Below, one piece after another: positions 49,644-62,498 of a stretch of DNA of 64,000 nucleotides. The translations under genes and the position numbers were made by a program. The number at the start of each line of letters is the position of its first letter. The first letter of the stretch is position 1. The DNA is from Elainella sp. Prado103 (GTDB lineage Bacteria; Cyanobacteriota; Cyanobacteriia; Elainellales; Elainellaceae), in the NCBI GenBank assembly GCA_025454395.1, contig JALOOM010000001.1, positions 124,001 to 188,000 on the forward strand, given 5' to 3'. Below the pieces are notes generated by a model. That model was given only the letters and a program-made list of their open reading frames with translations, was not told the DNA's origin and did not search any database.

Positions 49644-50984
49644 CTATTCTCCAGCTTGAGGTTTAGGCTCTAATCGTTCTGTTTCAGAAGAGGGTTGCAC
49701 CCGTAGCCGCACTGAATCGGCATGGGAAGGCAGCCCTTCAGCGGTTGCTAAAACATCAACAGCAGTGGAGACCTTTTGGAGGGCTTTAGATGAGTACTGA
49801 ATCAAACTGGAGCTTTTGATAAAGGTTTCCACACTGAGCGCAGAAGCATATCGGGCCGATCCAGACGTTGGTAAGGTATGGTTTGGTCCTGCCAAATAGT
49901 CTCCTACTGCTTCTGGAGTCGAATGACCCAGGAAAATAGCACCAGCATGGCGGATGTGTTCTAACACAGTCCAGGGATCTTCAACTTCCAATTCTAAGTG
50001 TTCGGGAGCAAATTCATTCGAGAGTTCAGCCGCCGCTTCTAAGGAGTCCACCACGACCACTAGGCCATAGTGAGCGATCGATTTCTCAGTCAACAATCGA
50101 CGCGGATGGTTAATGAGCTGCTGTTTCACCTCTGTCACAACTTGCATTGCCAATTCTGAACTGGTGGTCAGCAAAATTGCCGCTGCCATCGGATCATGTT
50201 CGGCTTGGGCTAGCAGATCAGCCGCAACATGGACTGGATTGGCCGTGGCATCTGCAATCACCAGCACTTCGGAAGGGCCAGCCAAAGAATCAATCCCTAC
50301 CGTACCGTAGACCAGCTTTTTAGCCAGGGTGACGTAGATGTTGCCCGGCCCAGTAATCACATCAACTTTGGGAATGGTTTCGGTGCCATAGGCCATCGCG
50401 GCAATCGCCTGTGCTCCACCCATGCGATAGATTTCTTGCACCCCTGATTCTTGTGCAGCAACCAACACAGCCGGATTAACTGCCTTATTTGGCCCCGGTG
50501 GAGTGGCAATCACCACCCGCGGAACTTGCGCAACTTTGGCCGGTACGGCATTCATAATGACTGTGCTGGGATAGGCTGCTCGCCCACCCGGAACATACAA
50601 CCCAGCTCGATCGACAGGAGTGTAGCGCTTGCCTAAAACCACCTCATCTTCACCAAACTGTACCCAGCTTTTGGGAACTCGCTGACGATGAAAGGCTTCA
50701 ACCTGACGACAAGCTAACCGAATGGCATCCAACAGCTCTTTTGAAACTTGCTGATAAGCAGCATCCAACTCTGAGCCGGAAACTCGCAACTCTTCAGACT
50801 TCAGAGAAACCTGATCATATTCTTCCGTATAATGAATGACTGCTCGGTCGCCCTGCCGTTTGACGGACTGCAACACCTCCCGCACAGTTGCTTCTTTATG
50901 AACAACTTGATCGTCGTGAGTTCGATCGCAAATCCGCCGCAGTTCGGTGAGTGCCTCAGCCCGCTGAGTGATAATTCGCAGCAT
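49644..50984 (-). CDS. hisD: histidinol dehydrogenase
   Basis: A 446-residue enzyme that oxidises L-histidinol to L-histidine in two NAD-dependent steps. YVPGGRAAYPSTVIMNAVPA, GPGNIYVTLAKK and IDSLAGPSEVLVIAD are the conserved cofactor/substrate segments. EFAPEHLELE carries the Glu-His catalytic base pair, and DLLAQAEHDPMA and GPNHTLPT supply the zinc ligands. Length is normal for cyanobacteria, with a short acidic tail. It is divergent from rpsT with a 303-bp gap. Confidence 0.95.
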   Translation of the reverse strand: MLRIITQRAEALTELRRICDRTHDDQVVHKEATVREVLQSVKRQGDRAVIHYTEEYDQVSLKSEELRVSGSELDAAYQQVSKELLDAIRLACRQVEAFHRQRVPKSWVQFGEDEVVLGKRYTPVDRAGLYVPGGRAAYPSTVIMNAVPAKVAQVPRVVIATPPGPNKAVNPAVLVAAQESGVQEIYRMGGAQAIAAMAYGTETIPKVDVITGPGNIYVTLAKKLVYGTVGIDSLAGPSEVLVIADATANPVHVAADLLAQAEHDPMAAAILLTTSSELAMQVVTEVKQQLINHPRRLLTEKSIAHYGLVVVVDSLEAAAELSNEFAPEHLELEVEDPWTVLEHIRHAGAIFLGHSTPEAVGDYLAGPNHTLPTSGSARYASALSVETFIKSSSLIQYSSKALQKVSTAVDVLATAEGLPSHADSVRLRVQPSSETERLEPKPQAGE

Positions 50985-51584
<600 letters not shown>

Positions 51585-51653
51585 TTAGAGCTAGATTTAG
51601 ATCTAGGTTTCTAAAAGTCTAGATGCAATTTCAGCTATGCAGTTGTTTCAGTC

Positions 51654-52445
51654 ATGCAGTTGATCGACACCCATGTCCATCTCAATTTTGAAAACTTTGC
51701 ACCGGATCTCGACCAAGTAGCTGAGCAGTGGCGCTCGGCTGGTGTCGTACGGTTAGTGCATTCTTGTGTCGAGCCTGCTGAATTTGACAGTATTCGAGCG
51801 ATCGCCGATCGTTTCCCTGAGTTGTCCTTTGCAGTAGGTTTGCATCCATTGGATGTGGAAAAATGGACTCCCCAGTCTGCTCAGCAGATCCTGCAACTGG
51901 CTCAGTCCGATCGGCGAGTCGTAGCCATTGGTGAGCTGGGATTGGATTTTTTTAAGTCTGATCGTCAGGCTTTACAGGAAGCGGTCTTCTGGGAACAACT
52001 GCTGATTGCTCACCAACTCAGCCTGCCTGTCATTATTCACTGTCGGGATGCTGCAGCTCGCATGGCCGAATGCCTTCGTGAGTTCAAGTCCCAGCATGGA
52101 TCGATCCAGGGAGTGATGCACTGCTGGAGTGGTACCCCAGAGGAAACGCAATGGTTTCTCGACCTTGGTTTTTACATCAGTTTCAGTGGGATTGTCACTT
52201 TCAAGAAAGCTGAAGCGGTTCAGGCGGCTGCCCAGATGGTGCCAAGCGATCGACTGCTCATCGAAACGGATTGTCCTTTCCTGGCTCCTGTGCCTAAACG
52301 GGGCGAGTCGCGCAATCAACCCGCCTATGTGCGATATGTTGCAGAGCAGGTCGCTAAACTGCGAGGTATGCCCTTGGAGGAGGTCGCCACCCAGACGACT
52401 TCCAACGCCTGTCGTCTTTTTGGGCTCTCACTGCCTGCTGACTAG
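51654..52445 (+). CDS. tatD: TatD family metal-dependent deoxyribonuclease
   Basis: A 263-residue TIM-barrel hydrolase. Metal ligands are present: [10 protein letters not shown] (HxH), IGELGLDF (Glu), VIIHCRDA (His), MHCWSG (His) and [10 protein letters not shown] (Asp). ETDCPFLAP near residues 203-211 and the closing [10 protein letters not shown] are TatD signatures. The family degrades DNA from the 3-prime end in repair or nucleic-acid turnover. Position between rpsT and rpoB is conserved in cyanobacteria. Confidence 0.92.
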   Translation: MQLIDTHVHLNFENFAPDLDQVAEQWRSAGVVRLVHSCVEPAEFDSIRAIADRFPELSFAVGLHPLDVEKWTPQSAQQILQLAQSDRRVVAIGELGLDFFKSDRQALQEAVFWEQLLIAHQLSLPVIIHCRDAAARMAECLREFKSQHGSIQGVMHCWSGTPEETQWFLDLGFYISFSGIVTFKKAEAVQAAAQMVPSDRLLIETDCPFLAPVPKRGESRNQPAYVRYVAEQVAKLRGMPLEEVATQTTSNACRLFGLSLPAD

Positions 52446-52742
52446 ATTGCTTAAGATCCACTGGCACTGCCTTCCCCGCCTAACTCTGGTGGTTCTGAGC
52501 AGCCTTGCCAGTTGCGAGTCCGAGATGCATCGATCGGTCATCTCCCCTAGGTATACTGACGCAACTTCTGCCAGTTGCCTGAGCGGTTAGTTGAATCCGA
52601 GCCCACAGTTTGATTGGTATACGGCATAATGAAGGTTGGAATATGTAAATTTTTTTGAGATTTGCGATACAGAGTGGTAATCTTACCTTCTGAAACCCTG
52701 TAGTTCGCCTGCCCCCTCTGTCGATTAATTTATCTGTAATAC

Positions 52743-52771
52743 TTGACAAGGTACGTTGTTTAAGTTATATT
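52743..52771 (+). promoter_or_regulatory. consensus sigma-70 promoter upstream of rpoB
   Basis: TTGACA at 52743-52748 and TATATT at 52766-52771 are separated by exactly 17 bp. This is the best promoter match seen in the window. Transcription would start near 52779, giving a leader of about 200 nt before rpoB. Confidence 0.75.
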
Positions 52772-52870
52772 CTCCGTGCTCTATCTGCTTATATCTTAAA
52801 GATCCGTATTGGAATCGCTCTGGGATCTCATCAACTCACTTCAAATATCTCGAAATCACACAAACTGCGG

Positions 52871-52905
52871 TTCAGTCTTCTGGTTGGAGGACTGAAGTTT
52901 TTTCG
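52871..52905 (+). terminator. intrinsic terminator-like hairpin in the rpoB leader
   Basis: TTCAGTCTTC (52871-52880) pairs with GAGGACTGAA (52887-52896) over ten pairs (one G-U) around the loop TGGTTG, and GTTTTTTCG follows. It lies about 100 nt after the promoter and 75 nt before the rpoB ATG. It may attenuate rpoB-rpoC transcription, or end a short leader RNA. Confidence 0.7.
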
Positions 52906-52980
52906 TCATTATAGCTTTTCATTGCCCAGTGACCATAGCGTTAGGGGTATGCCCCCAGCAACACCGACTCGAGGAGACGC

Positions 52981-55900
52981 ATGAGTAACCTAACCAAGCC
53001 AACATCTATGTTTACCCTGCCCGATCTGGTGGAAATTCAGCGAGCGAGTTTTCGCTGGTTTCTAGAAGAGGGGCTGATCGAGGAATTGGACAGCTTCTCG
53101 CCCATTACAGACTATACCGGCAAGCTGGAGCTTCATTTCCTTGGCAAAGACTATAGATTAAGACGCCCTAAATATGATGTTGACGAGGCGAAGCGGCGGG
53201 ACAGCACCTATGCAGTGCAAATGTATGTTCCGACTCGACTGATCAACAAAGAAACGGGCGAAATCAAAGAGCAGGAGGTTTTCATTGGCGATCTGCCGTT
53301 GATGACCGATCGGGGTACCTTCATTATCAACGGTGCCGAACGGGTGATCGTGAACCAGATCGTGCGGAGTCCTGGTGTTTATTACAAAAAAGAAATTGAT
53401 AAAAACGGGCGTAGTACCTTCAATGCCAGTTTGATTCCGAACCGGGGTGCTTGGCTCAAATTCGAGACTGACAAAAATGATCTGGTTTGGGTGCGCATCG
53501 ACAAAACGCGGAAATTGTCAGCTCAGGTGTTGTTGAAGGCTTTGGGGCTGAGCGATGGGGAAATCTTTGATGCCTTGCGCCACCCTGAGTACTTTCAAAA
53601 AACGATCGAAAAAGAGGGGCAATTCAGTGAAGAAGAAGCCTTGATGGAGCTATATCGGAAGCTGCGTCCGGGTGAACCACCGACTGTATCCGGGGGGCAA
53701 CAACTGCTGGATTCTCGGTTCTTCGATCCCAAGCGCTATGATTTGGGGCGCGTAGGACGTTACAAATTGAATCGGAAGTTGCGGTTGAGTGTGCCAGAAG
53801 CAACCCGAATCCTCACTCCCCAGGATATTCTGGCAGCGATCGATTACCTGATTAATCTGGAATTTGATCTGGGTCAAATTGATGACATTGACCACTTGGG
53901 GAATCGTCGCGTCCGATCGGTCGGTGAACTGCTGCAAAATCAGGTACGGGTTGGGTTAAATCGTTTAGAGCGGATCATCCGGGAGCGGATGACGGTCTCA
54001 GATGCCGATTCCTTAACCCCTGCTTCACTGGTCAACCCGAAACCGCTGGTTGCCGCCATTAAAGAATTTTTTGGTTCGTCTCAACTGTCCCAGTTTATGG
54101 ATCAGACGAATCCCCTGGCCGAATTGACCCACAAACGGCGCTTAAGTGCCCTAGGCCCAGGGGGCTTGACGCGAGAACGGGCCGGATTTGCCGTGCGAGA
54201 TATTCATCCTTCCCACTATGGTCGAATCTGCCCGATCGAAACTCCAGAAGGTCCGAATGCTGGCTTGATTGGTTCGTTGGCCACCCATGCGCGAGTCAAT
54301 TCCTATGGCTTCATTGAAACGCCCTTTTATCGGGTTGAAGGAGCACGGGTGGTGCGGGAAGAAGCCCCTGCTTATATGACTGCTGATGAAGAGGATGATT
54401 TTCGGGTCGCAGCCGGTGACGTGTCTGTGGATGAGGCTGGTCATATCCTGGGCGAGCAAGTACCCATTCGCTATCGGCAAGAATTTACTACCGCTGCTCC
54501 AGACGAGATTGACTATGTGGCTGTTTCGCCAGTGCAAATTATTTCGGTGGCGACCTCATTGATTCCCTTTTTGGAACATGATGATGCCAACCGGGCACTG
54601 ATGGGATCGAACATGCAACGGCAGGCCGTACCTCTATTGCGTCCAGAGCGTCCTTTGGTAGGGACGGGATTGGAAGCCCAAGCGGCACGGGACTCGGGGA
54701 TGGTGATTGTCAGCCGTACCGACGGGGAAGTGACCTACGTGGATGCCAACCGGATCCGGATTCGTAACCCAGAAGGCAAGGAAGTCGAGTATCAGTTACA
54801 AAAGTACCAGCGTTCTAACCAAGATACTTGTCTGAATCAGCGCCCGATCGTCTTTGCTGGGGATCAGGTCGTGGCTGGGCAAATTTTGGCGGATGGATCG
54901 GCAACCGAAGGCGGTGAGCTGGCATTAGGACAAAATGTGCTGGTCGCCTACATGCCTTGGGAAGGTTACAACTATGAAGATGCGATCCTAATTAGTGAAC
55001 GCTTGGTCTGCGATGATGTCTATACCTCAATCCACATTGAAAAATATGAGATTGAGGCCCGTCAAACCAAGCTGGGGCCAGAAGAAATTACCCGTGAAAT
55101 TCCCAACGTAGGGGAAGATGCTCTCCGACAACTTGATGAAACCGGCATTATCCGAATTGGGGCCTGGGTAGAAGCAGGGGATATTTTGGTGGGTAAGGTC
55201 ACGCCTAAAGGGGAGTCCGATCAACCACCAGAAGAGAAGCTGCTGCGAGCAATCTTCGGTGAAAAAGCACGTGATGTCCGCGATAACTCACTGCGAGTCC
55301 CGAATGGTGAAAAGGGTCGGGTGGTTGATGTGCGGGTGTTTACTCGGGAGCAGGGCGATGAACTGCCCCCCGGAGCCAATATGGTTGTGCGCTGCTATGT
55401 CGCCCAAAAGCGCAAAATTCAGGTAGGGGACAAAATGGCGGGTCGCCATGGGAATAAGGGAATTATTTCTCGCATTCTCAGTCCGGAAGATATGCCTTAT
55501 TTGCCTGATGGTCACCCGGTAGATATTGTTCTTAACCCATTGGGAGTACCTTCCCGAATGAACGTGGGGCAGGTGTTTGAGTGTCTATTGGGCTGGGCTG
55601 GTCACAACTTGGGTAGCCGGTTCAAAATGATTCCATTTGATGAAATGTATGGTGCAGAAGCTTCTCGCCTGACGACCCATGCCAAAATTGACGAAGCCCG
55701 CCAAAAAACAGGGCAAGACTGGGTCTATAACCCGAATAATCCGGGCAAGATCCAAGTCTACGATGGTCGCACAGGAGAACCCTTCGATCGACCGGTGACG
55801 GTGGGTACGGCGTACATGCTGAAGCTGGTACACCTGGTAGATGATAAGATTCATGCGCGCTCCACGGGGCCATACTCGCTAGTCACCCAGCAGCCTCTGG

Positions 55901-56280
55901 GCGGTAAGGCTCAGCAAGGCGGACAACGGTTTGGGGAAATGGAAGTTTGGGCGTTGGAAGCCTTTGGGGCTGCTTACATTCTGCAAGAGCTGCTTACCGT
56001 CAAATCAGATGATATGCAGGGTCGGAATGAAGCCCTCAATGCGATCGTTAAAGGGAAAGCGATCCCGCGACCGGGTACACCAGAGTCCTTTAAAGTACTG
56101 ATGCGAGAATTGCAATCCCTTTGTTTAGATATTGCAGCTCACAAGCTTCAGAACCAGGATGATGGCACCAGTCGTGATCTGGAAGTCGATTTGATGGCGG
56201 ATGTGGGTAACCGTCGAACCCCCTCCCGGCCCACCTATGAGTCGATTTCTCGTGATGAGATGGAAGAGGTTGAAGATTAG
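52981..56280 (+). CDS. rpoB: RNA polymerase beta subunit
   Basis: A 1099-residue catalytic subunit, normal for cyanobacteria, where it lacks the large lineage insertions of enterobacterial Rpo[21 protein letters not shown] is the start. The rifampicin/fork-loop region includes [26 protein letters not shown], cut here to its ends at about residues 362-387, followed by [32 protein letters not shown] and the C-terminal [19 protein letters not shown] are intact. GAGGAG seven bases before the ATG is the ribosome site. The end of the gene is duplicated as a 13-bp unit containing the stop codon. Confidence 0.98.
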   Translation: MSNLTKPTSMFTLPDLVEIQRASFRWFLEEGLIEELDSFSPITDYTGKLELHFLGKDYRLRRPKYDVDEAKRRDSTYAVQMYVPTRLINKETGEIKEQEVFIGDLPLMTDRGTFIINGAERVIVNQIVRSPGVYYKKEIDKNGRSTFNASLIPNRGAWLKFETDKNDLVWVRIDKTRKLSAQVLLKALGLSDGEIFDALRHPEYFQKTIEKEGQFSEEEALMELYRKLRPGEPPTVSGGQQLLDSRFFDPKRYDLGRVGRYKLNRKLRLSVPEATRILTPQDILAAIDYLINLEFDLGQIDDIDHLGNRRVRSVGELLQNQVRVGLNRLERIIRERMTVSDADSLTPASLVNPKPLVAAIKEFFGSSQLSQFMDQTNPLAELTHKRRLSALGPGGLTRERAGFAVRDIHPSHYGRICPIETPEGPNAGLIGSLATHARVNSYGFIETPFYRVEGARVVREEAPAYMTADEEDDFRVAAGDVSVDEAGHILGEQVPIRYRQEFTTAAPDEIDYVAVSPVQIISVATSLIPFLEHDDANRALMGSNMQRQAVPLLRPERPLVGTGLEAQAARDSGMVIVSRTDGEVTYVDANRIRIRNPEGKEVEYQLQKYQRSNQDTCLNQRPIVFAGDQVVAGQILADGSATEGGELALGQNVLVAYMPWEGYNYEDAILISERLVCDDVYTSIHIEKYEIEARQTKLGPEEITREIPNVGEDALRQLDETGIIRIGAWVEAGDILVGKVTPKGESDQPPEEKLLRAIFGEKARDVRDNSLRVPNGEKGRVVDVRVFTREQGDELPPGANMVVRCYVAQKRKIQVGDKMAGRHGNKGIISRILSPEDMPYLPDGHPVDIVLNPLGVPSRMNVGQVFECLLGWAGHNLGSRFKMIPFDEMYGAEASRLTTHAKIDEARQKTGQDWVYNPNNPGKIQVYDGRTGEPFDRPVTVGTAYMLKLVHLVDDKIHARSTGPYSLVTQQPLGGKAQQGGQRFGEMEVWALEAFGAAYILQELLTVKSDDMQGRNEALNAIVKGKAIPRPGTPESFKVLMRELQSLCLDIAAHKLQNQDDGTSRDLEVDLMADVGNRRTPSRPTYESISRDEMEEVED

Positions 56281-56297
56281 CACAGAAGATTAGCACA
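56272..56297. repeat. 13-bp duplication containing the rpoB stop codon
   Basis: GAAGATTAGCACA at 56272 and 56285. TAG of rpoB (56278-56280) lies in the first copy. Because the unit is not a multiple of three, the second copy repeats the stop in another frame. Confidence 0.93.
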
Positions 56298-56448
56298 AAG
56301 GATAGCCAAGGGTAGCTCTTCGAGCGGTGTCAGGCAGAAGAATTTGCCCTTGCTGACCATAACTGGGACTGCGAATCACGCAGCAGCAATCACCCAGAAC
56401 TAGAACCACGACAGGACAATAACCAGGACAGAGGGGAAAGTCGCAGCG

Positions 56449-58323
56449 ATGCCAAAGCTAGAACAACAGCGGTTTGACTACGTCAAAATTGGTCTGGCAT
56501 CTCCAGAAAGAATCCGTCAATGGGGAGAGCGGACCTTGCCAAACGGCATGGTGGTAGGGGAAGTCACTAAGCCAGAAACGATCAACTATCGAACGTTAAA
56601 ACCAGAAATGGACGGCTTATTTTGTGAGCGCATTTTTGGACCAGCCAAGGATTGGGAATGCCATTGCGGTAAATACAAGCGGGTGCGGCATCGGGGCATT
56701 GTCTGCGAGCGCTGCGGGGTCGAGGTGACTGAATCTCGAGTTCGTCGTCACCGGATGGGTTATATCAAACTGGCGGCTCCTGTGGCCCATGTCTGGTATC
56801 TCAAAGGGATTCCCAGCTATATGTCGATCCTGTTGGATATGCCGTTGCGGGATGTAGAACAGATCGTCTATTTCAACTCTTACGTTGTGCTCGATCCAGG
56901 CAACGCAGAGCTGACCTACAAGCAGTTGCTGACGGAAGATCAGTGGATTGAGATTGAAGATCAGCTCTACAGCGAAGATTCTCAACTGCAAGGGATTGAA
57001 GTGGGGATTGGTGCAGAAGCCCTACAGCGACTGTTGCAAGATCTGGATTTAGAAAAGGAAGCAGAAACGCTGCGGGAAGAGATTGCCACTGCCAAAGGGC
57101 AAAAGCGAGCCAAGCTAATCAAGCGGCTCCGGGTCATTGATAACTTTATCGCGACTCGTTCCCTGCCGGAATGGATGATCCTGAACGTAATTCCAGTGAT
57201 TCCGCCGGACTTACGCCCCATGGTGCAGCTAGATGGGGGTCGGTTTGCGACTTCTGACTTGAACGATCTCTACCGTCGAGTCATCAACCGTAACAACCGC
57301 TTGGCTCGTTTGCAGGAAATCCTGGCTCCGGAAATTATTGTCCGGAACGAAAAACGGATGTTACAAGAAGCAGTTGATGCCCTGATCGATAACGGTCGGC
57401 GAGGCCGTACGGTAGTGGGTGCTAACAATCGTCCTCTGAAATCCCTATCCGACATTATTGAAGGGAAGCAAGGTCGGTTCCGCCAAAACCTGCTGGGCAA
57501 ACGGGTCGATTACTCAGGTCGTTCTGTCATCGTGGTTGGACCCAAGCTGAAAATCCATCAGTGCGGATTGCCGCGGGAAATGGCGATCGAGTTGTTTCAG
57601 CCCTTTGTAATTCACCGACTGATCCGCCAAGGTTTAGTTAATAACATCAAGGCAGCCAAAAAGCTGATCCAACGGAATGATCCACAGATTTGGGATGTGT
57701 TGGAAGAGGTAATTGATGGTCACCCTGTCCTCTTAAACCGGGCTCCAACTTTGCACCGATTAGGCATTCAAGCTTTTGAACCGATCCTGGTAGAAGGTCG
57801 AGCCATCCAAATTCATCCCCTCGTCTGTCCGGCTTTCAACGCTGACTTTGATGGTGACCAAATGGCAGTCCATGTGCCCTTGTCCCTTGAAGCCCAGGCC
57901 GAAGCCCGGTTGCTGATGTTGGCTTCCAATAATATTCTTTCGCCTGCTACAGGACGACCGATCGTGACTCCCAGCCAGGATATGGTTTTAGGTTGTTACT
58001 ATTTGACGGCTGAAAACCCGGCTGCAACCAAGGGGGCAGGACGCTATTTTGCCAGTCTGGAGGATGTCATTCTTGCCTATGATCAAAGACTGGTGGACAT
58101 TCACGCCTATGTGTGGGTGCGGTTTGACGGAGCTGTTGAAAATGATGGTTCCGAGTCCGATCCGTTGCAAGTAGACCAGGCAGAGGATGGCAGTGTCACG
58201 AAACTCTATAAATTCCGGCGCGTACGAGAAGATGCAAACGGTACGCTGATTTCGCAATACATCAAAACGACACCTGGACGGATTATCTACAACAAGACTG
58301 TCCAAGATGCGCTGGTGAGTTAA
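56449..58323 (+). CDS. rpoC1: RNA polymerase gamma subunit (beta-prime N-terminal part)
   Basis: A 624-residue subunit; in cyanobacteria and plastids beta-prime is split in two. The zinc-binding [20 protein letters not shown] (about 70-89) is followed by clamp and lid regions, [18 protein letters not shown], and the catalytic Mg2+ loop [12 protein letters not shown] (about 463-474). It ends soon after the active site, where RpoC2 takes over. It lies 168 bp after rpoB and 11 bp before the first RpoC2 start, so the three genes form one operon. Confidence 0.98.
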   Translation: MPKLEQQRFDYVKIGLASPERIRQWGERTLPNGMVVGEVTKPETINYRTLKPEMDGLFCERIFGPAKDWECHCGKYKRVRHRGIVCERCGVEVTESRVRRHRMGYIKLAAPVAHVWYLKGIPSYMSILLDMPLRDVEQIVYFNSYVVLDPGNAELTYKQLLTEDQWIEIEDQLYSEDSQLQGIEVGIGAEALQRLLQDLDLEKEAETLREEIATAKGQKRAKLIKRLRVIDNFIATRSLPEWMILNVIPVIPPDLRPMVQLDGGRFATSDLNDLYRRVINRNNRLARLQEILAPEIIVRNEKRMLQEAVDALIDNGRRGRTVVGANNRPLKSLSDIIEGKQGRFRQNLLGKRVDYSGRSVIVVGPKLKIHQCGLPREMAIELFQPFVIHRLIRQGLVNNIKAAKKLIQRNDPQIWDVLEEVIDGHPVLLNRAPTLHRLGIQAFEPILVEGRAIQIHPLVCPAFNADFDGDQMAVHVPLSLEAQAEARLLMLASNNILSPATGRPIVTPSQDMVLGCYYLTAENPAATKGAGRYFASLEDVILAYDQRLVDIHAYVWVRFDGAVENDGSESDPLQVDQAEDGSVTKLYKFRRVREDANGTLISQYIKTTPGRIIYNKTVQDALVS

Positions 58324-58349
58324 TCGGAAAATTTATGAGAGGGCAGAGA

Positions 58350-61300
58350 ATGACATCAGAAGATAGGGCGACACAAAAGCAGGCACCAGCGATGCTCTTC
58401 CGGAACCGGGTGGTTAACAAAGGGCAGCTAAGACGGCTAATTGCTTGGGCGTTTACCAATTACGGCACAGCCAGAACTGCCCATATGGCGGATGAGCTGA
58501 AGGATCTGGGCTTTAAATTTGCTACCCGGGCCGGGGTTTCCATCAGTGTGGATGACTTGCAGGTGCCACCGAGCAAGCGCCAACTACTGGATGCGGCTGA
58601 AGAGGAAATCCGGGAAACAGAAAGTCGCTACACGCGGGGCGAGATCACGGAAGTTGAACGATTTCAGAAGGTGATTGACACCTGGAATGGCACCAGTGAG
58701 GAGCTGAAAGATGAAGTGGTACGCCACTTTGAAGCCAGCGATCCACTTAACTCGGTGTACATGATGGCGTTTTCAGGTGCTCGAGGTAACATCTCCCAGG
58801 TACGGCAGTTAGTGGGGATGCGGGGCTTGATGGCCAATCCCCAAGGGGAAATTATTGACCTGCCGATCAAGACAAACTTCCGCGAAGGGCTGACGGTTAC
58901 GGAGTATATTATTTCCTCCTATGGAGCTCGTAAAGGACTGGTAGATACGGCACTGCGAACGGCTGACTCTGGCTATTTGACACGCCGACTGGTGGATGTC
59001 TCGCAGGATGTGATCATTCGTGAAAACGATTGTGGCACCGATCGCGGTATTTCGGTTCGCAGCATGACGGATGGGGAGCGGGTGCTGATTCCCCTGCAAG
59101 ATCGCCTGTTAGGACGGGTGGCAGCACGGGATATTGTTCATCCTCAAACAGGTGAGGTGATTGTCCCTCGCAATGGAGCCATCTCGGATGAATTAGCGCG
59201 GGAAATTGGGAAAGCCAAAATTGAGGAAGTGTTTGTGCGGTCACCTTTGACCTGTGAAGCCAGTCGCTCAGTTTGTCAGCTTTGCTATGGTTGGAGCCTG
59301 GCCCATGCTACTCCCGTGGACTTGGGCGAAGCCGTTGGGATTATTGCGGCTCAGTCGATCGGAGAACCGGGTACTCAGCTCACGATGCGTACCTTCCACA
59401 CCGGCGGTACTTTTACTGGAGAGTTAGCGCCGCAAATCCGGGCTAGCTTCGATGGCATTGTCCATACCAAACCGAAGCAATTTCGCTCGCGGGCTTTCCG
59501 GACTCGGCATGGGGAAGATGCCCTGATCAGTGAAGTCAGTGTCGATATTATCGTAGAAGCGGGCGATCAGAAGGAATCTTCAACGGTACCGTCGGGTTCG
59601 ATCATCTTTGCGCGAGATGGCAGTGCGGTAAAAGCAGGACAAATGCTGGTAGAGATGCCGAGCACCGGTCGTGTCCGCAAAGTAACTGAGAAGGCAACGA
59701 AGGATGTGGCTTCAGATTTGGCTGGAGAAGTCAAATTTGCTGACCTTGTTCCTGAAGAAAAGAAAGACCGTCAGGGCAACACGACTCGGATTGCCCAAAG
59801 TGGGGGTTTGATCTGGATTTTGTCCGGTGAAGTCTATAATCTGCCACCTGGTGCCGAACCAGTTGTACGGAACGGCGATCGAATTGAATCCAACAGCATC
59901 CTGGCAGAAACCAAGTTGGTGACCGAAAACGGTGGCGTGGTGCGGATTCCTCAGGAAAGTGAAGGCAAGGGTGGGCGAGAAATCGAGATCATCACGGCTT
60001 CAGTCCTATTGGATCAGGCGCGTGTGGTGATGGAGAGCCAGCAAGGTCGAGAACAATATTTGATTGAAACCCAAAATGGCCAACGCTTCTCTTTGATTGC
60101 GACTCCTGGCACCAAGGTGACCAATGGTCAGGTAGTCGCAGAGTTAATTGACGATCGCTACCATACTCAAACCGGCGGGATCATCAAATACTCAGGGGTG
60201 GATGTTGCCAAAAAAGGAAAAGCCAAGTTGGGCTACGAAGTGATCCAAGGGGGAACGCTGCTGTGGATTCCGGAAGAAGCCCATGAGGTCAATAAGGATA
60301 TTTCGCTGCTGATTGTAGAAGATGGGCAGTATGTGGAAGCAGGCACTGAGGTGGTCAAAGATATCTTCTGCCAGAGCAGTGGAGTCGTGGAAGTCACTCA
60401 GAAAAACGACATTCTGCGAGAAATTGTGATCAAGCCTGGTGAATTGCATCTGGCTGATAACCCGGAAGCAGTGATGTCAAAAGATGGCACGATCGTCAGC
60501 CCTGGACAGGAGGTTGTGCCAGGATTGGTAGCTGAGGAACTGCGCTACATCGAATATGTGGAGTCTCCGGAAGGGCCCGCCTTGTTGCTGCGTCCAGTCA
60601 CCGAATTTCATGTCCCCGATGAGCCTTCTGTTCCCAGCCAGGCTTCTACTCGTGAGGAATCTAGCAACTCGATCCAACTCCGGGCCGTGCAGCGGATTCC
60701 TTACAAAGATGGAGAGCGAGTCAAATCGGTAGAAGGTCTGGAATTGCTGAGAACCCAGCTCGTGCTGGAAATTGAACAGGATGCACCGCAACTGGCAGCC
60801 GATATCGAATTGGTGCCGGATGAAACCGATCCATCCATGATGCGGCTTCAGTTGGTTATTCTGGAGTCACTGGTGATTCGGCGAGATGTAGCGGCTGATC
60901 AGACCCAAGGCAGCACCAACACCCGATTGCTGGTGAAAGATGGGGATCAAATCACACCAGGCTCGGTCGTGGCCCGTACCGAAATCCTCAGTAAAGAAGC
61001 TGGGGAAGTGCGTGGGATTCGGGAAGGGGATGAGTCAATTCGCCGTCTTTTGGTGATGCGTGAAGCGGATCAAATTCGGGTGGAAACGCAAGGTCAGCCG
61101 GTAACGGTGAAGCCTGGTGAGTTACTGGTTTCCAATTCTCAGATCGCTGAAAGCGTGGTAACTCCAGAATCAGGACAGGTCGTCCGAGTAGAAGGGGATC
61201 AGTTAGTGATGCGGATTGCCCGTCCCTACCGCGTTTCGGCAGGTGCTGTCTTGCATATTGATGATGGTGATTTGGTGCAACGGGGTGACAACCTGGTGTT

Positions 61301-62366
61301 GCTGGTGTTTGAACGAGCAAAAACCGGAGACATCATTCAGGGTTTACCGAGAATTGAGGAACTCCTGGAAGCCCGTAAGCCGAAGGAGGCCTGCATTCTC
61401 GCTAAGCGTCCTGGAATTGCACAGGTGGTTTATGGCGATGATGAAACCGTGGAAGTCAAGGTGATCGAATCTGACGGGGTCACGACCGAGTATCAACTCA
61501 TGCCCGGTCAGAACGCTCTGGTGATTGATGGTCAGGAAGTGAATACAGGTGAGGCTTTGACTGATGGTCCGGCCAATCCCCATGAAATTCTCGATATCTT
61601 CTTCACCTATCACCGGGAAACCCAGGGTGTGCATGAGTCCGCGCTGAAGAGCTTGCAAGAAGTTCAGACTTTCTTAGTCAACGAAGTGCAGTCTGTCTAT
61701 CAGTCCCAGGGCATTGAGATTTCCGACAAGCATATTGAAGTGATTGTGCGTCAGATGACCTCAAAGGGACGGATTGATGATGGGGGAGACACCACCATGC
61801 TACCTGGCGAGTTAGTCGAGTTACGCCAGATTGAACAGGTGAACGAAGCCATGTCGATCACTGGGGGAGCCCCTGCCGAGTACACACCAGTTCTGTTGGG
61901 GATCACGAAAGCTTCGCTAAACACGGATAGCTTTATTTCGGCGGCGAGCTTCCAGGAAACGACCCGCGTGCTCACAGAAGCGGCGATCGAAGGGAAATCA
62001 GACTGGCTACGCGGTTTGAAAGAAAACGTGATTATCGGACGATTAATTCCCGCAGGTACTGGGTTTAACACCTATGAAGAAACCACCAGTGTGGATGCTG
62101 AAACCTACATGGATGACAGCAGCTACGAGATGGATGGCGATCTCCTCAATGAGGTGATTGATGACCAAACGGCTCGTAACTATGAACAGGGAGGATTTGA
62201 TACCTTCACCATCGGTGGACGCAGCAGTGAATTTGCGGGTGATTTTGGAGCGAGTTACGGAATGGGACAAAGCTCGGATGAGCTAGATGATGGATTCTCG
62301 CCGCTGTTAGATGATGGGGGTGAGTATGACGATGATGATGGTTCGGATGAGGAGGATGAGGAATAA
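58350..62366 (+). CDS. rpoC2: RNA polymerase beta-prime subunit (C-terminal part)
   Basis: A 1338-residue subunit from ATG 58350. [19 protein letters not shown] and [21 protein letters not shown] lead into the bridge/trigger region, with zinc ligands in [19 protein letters not shown]. The trigger loop is around [19 protein letters not shown], and the long middle of about 600 residues (400-1000) with many short beta hairpins is the sandwich-barrel hybrid insertion found in cyanobacteria. GFNTYEETT and an acidic Asp/Glu tail end it. ATG 58335 would add five residues; neither has a clear ribosome site, and MTSEDRAT fits better. A terminator follows at 62459. Confidence 0.96.
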   Translation: MTSEDRATQKQAPAMLFRNRVVNKGQLRRLIAWAFTNYGTARTAHMADELKDLGFKFATRAGVSISVDDLQVPPSKRQLLDAAEEEIRETESRYTRGEITEVERFQKVIDTWNGTSEELKDEVVRHFEASDPLNSVYMMAFSGARGNISQVRQLVGMRGLMANPQGEIIDLPIKTNFREGLTVTEYIISSYGARKGLVDTALRTADSGYLTRRLVDVSQDVIIRENDCGTDRGISVRSMTDGERVLIPLQDRLLGRVAARDIVHPQTGEVIVPRNGAISDELAREIGKAKIEEVFVRSPLTCEASRSVCQLCYGWSLAHATPVDLGEAVGIIAAQSIGEPGTQLTMRTFHTGGTFTGELAPQIRASFDGIVHTKPKQFRSRAFRTRHGEDALISEVSVDIIVEAGDQKESSTVPSGSIIFARDGSAVKAGQMLVEMPSTGRVRKVTEKATKDVASDLAGEVKFADLVPEEKKDRQGNTTRIAQSGGLIWILSGEVYNLPPGAEPVVRNGDRIESNSILAETKLVTENGGVVRIPQESEGKGGREIEIITASVLLDQARVVMESQQGREQYLIETQNGQRFSLIATPGTKVTNGQVVAELIDDRYHTQTGGIIKYSGVDVAKKGKAKLGYEVIQGGTLLWIPEEAHEVNKDISLLIVEDGQYVEAGTEVVKDIFCQSSGVVEVTQKNDILREIVIKPGELHLADNPEAVMSKDGTIVSPGQEVVPGLVAEELRYIEYVESPEGPALLLRPVTEFHVPDEPSVPSQASTREESSNSIQLRAVQRIPYKDGERVKSVEGLELLRTQLVLEIEQDAPQLAADIELVPDETDPSMMRLQLVILESLVIRRDVAADQTQGSTNTRLLVKDGDQITPGSVVARTEILSKEAGEVRGIREGDESIRRLLVMREADQIRVETQGQPVTVKPGELLVSNSQIAESVVTPESGQVVRVEGDQLVMRIARPYRVSAGAVLHIDDGDLVQRGDNLVLLVFERAKTGDIIQGLPRIEELLEARKPKEACILAKRPGIAQVVYGDDETVEVKVIESDGVTTEYQLMPGQNALVIDGQEVNTGEALTDGPANPHEILDIFFTYHRETQGVHESALKSLQEVQTFLVNEVQSVYQSQGIEISDKHIEVIVRQMTSKGRIDDGGDTTMLPGELVELRQIEQVNEAMSITGGAPAEYTPVLLGITKASLNTDSFISAASFQETTRVLTEAAIEGKSDWLRGLKENVIIGRLIPAGTGFNTYEETTSVDAETYMDDSSYEMDGDLLNEVIDDQTARNYEQGGFDTFTIGGRSSEFAGDFGASYGMGQSSDELDDGFSPLLDDGGEYDDDDGSDEEDEE

Positions 62367-62458
62367 CCTGATTGAGATTCAACCGGTAGGCGAGCTAAGC
62401 AGTCCCTCATCTGATCGTCTATCCGTCTGGAAATGATCTCAATTTAGTTGAGCTTGTT

Positions 62459-62492
62459 ACCCCCCGGCACTTAGTCATGCTAGGGGGGTTTG
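62459..62492 (+). terminator. terminator of the rpoB-rpoC2 operon
   Basis: ACCCCCC (62459-62465) pairs with GGGGGGT (62483-62489) and is followed by TTGTT. It lies between the convergent rpoC2 and azlD ends and probably works for both. Confidence 0.75.
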
Positions 62493-62498
62493 TTATGG

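Larger units (their letters stand above)
52446..52980. other. tatD-rpoB intergenic region: promoter and leader
   Basis: The 535-bp gap contains a consensus sigma-70 promoter (52743-52771) and an intrinsic terminator shape (52871-52905), listed separately. A small GGGG-TATG-CCCC hairpin (52943-52954) lies just before the GAGGAG ribosome site of rpoB. No ORF is supported. Confidence 0.7.
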
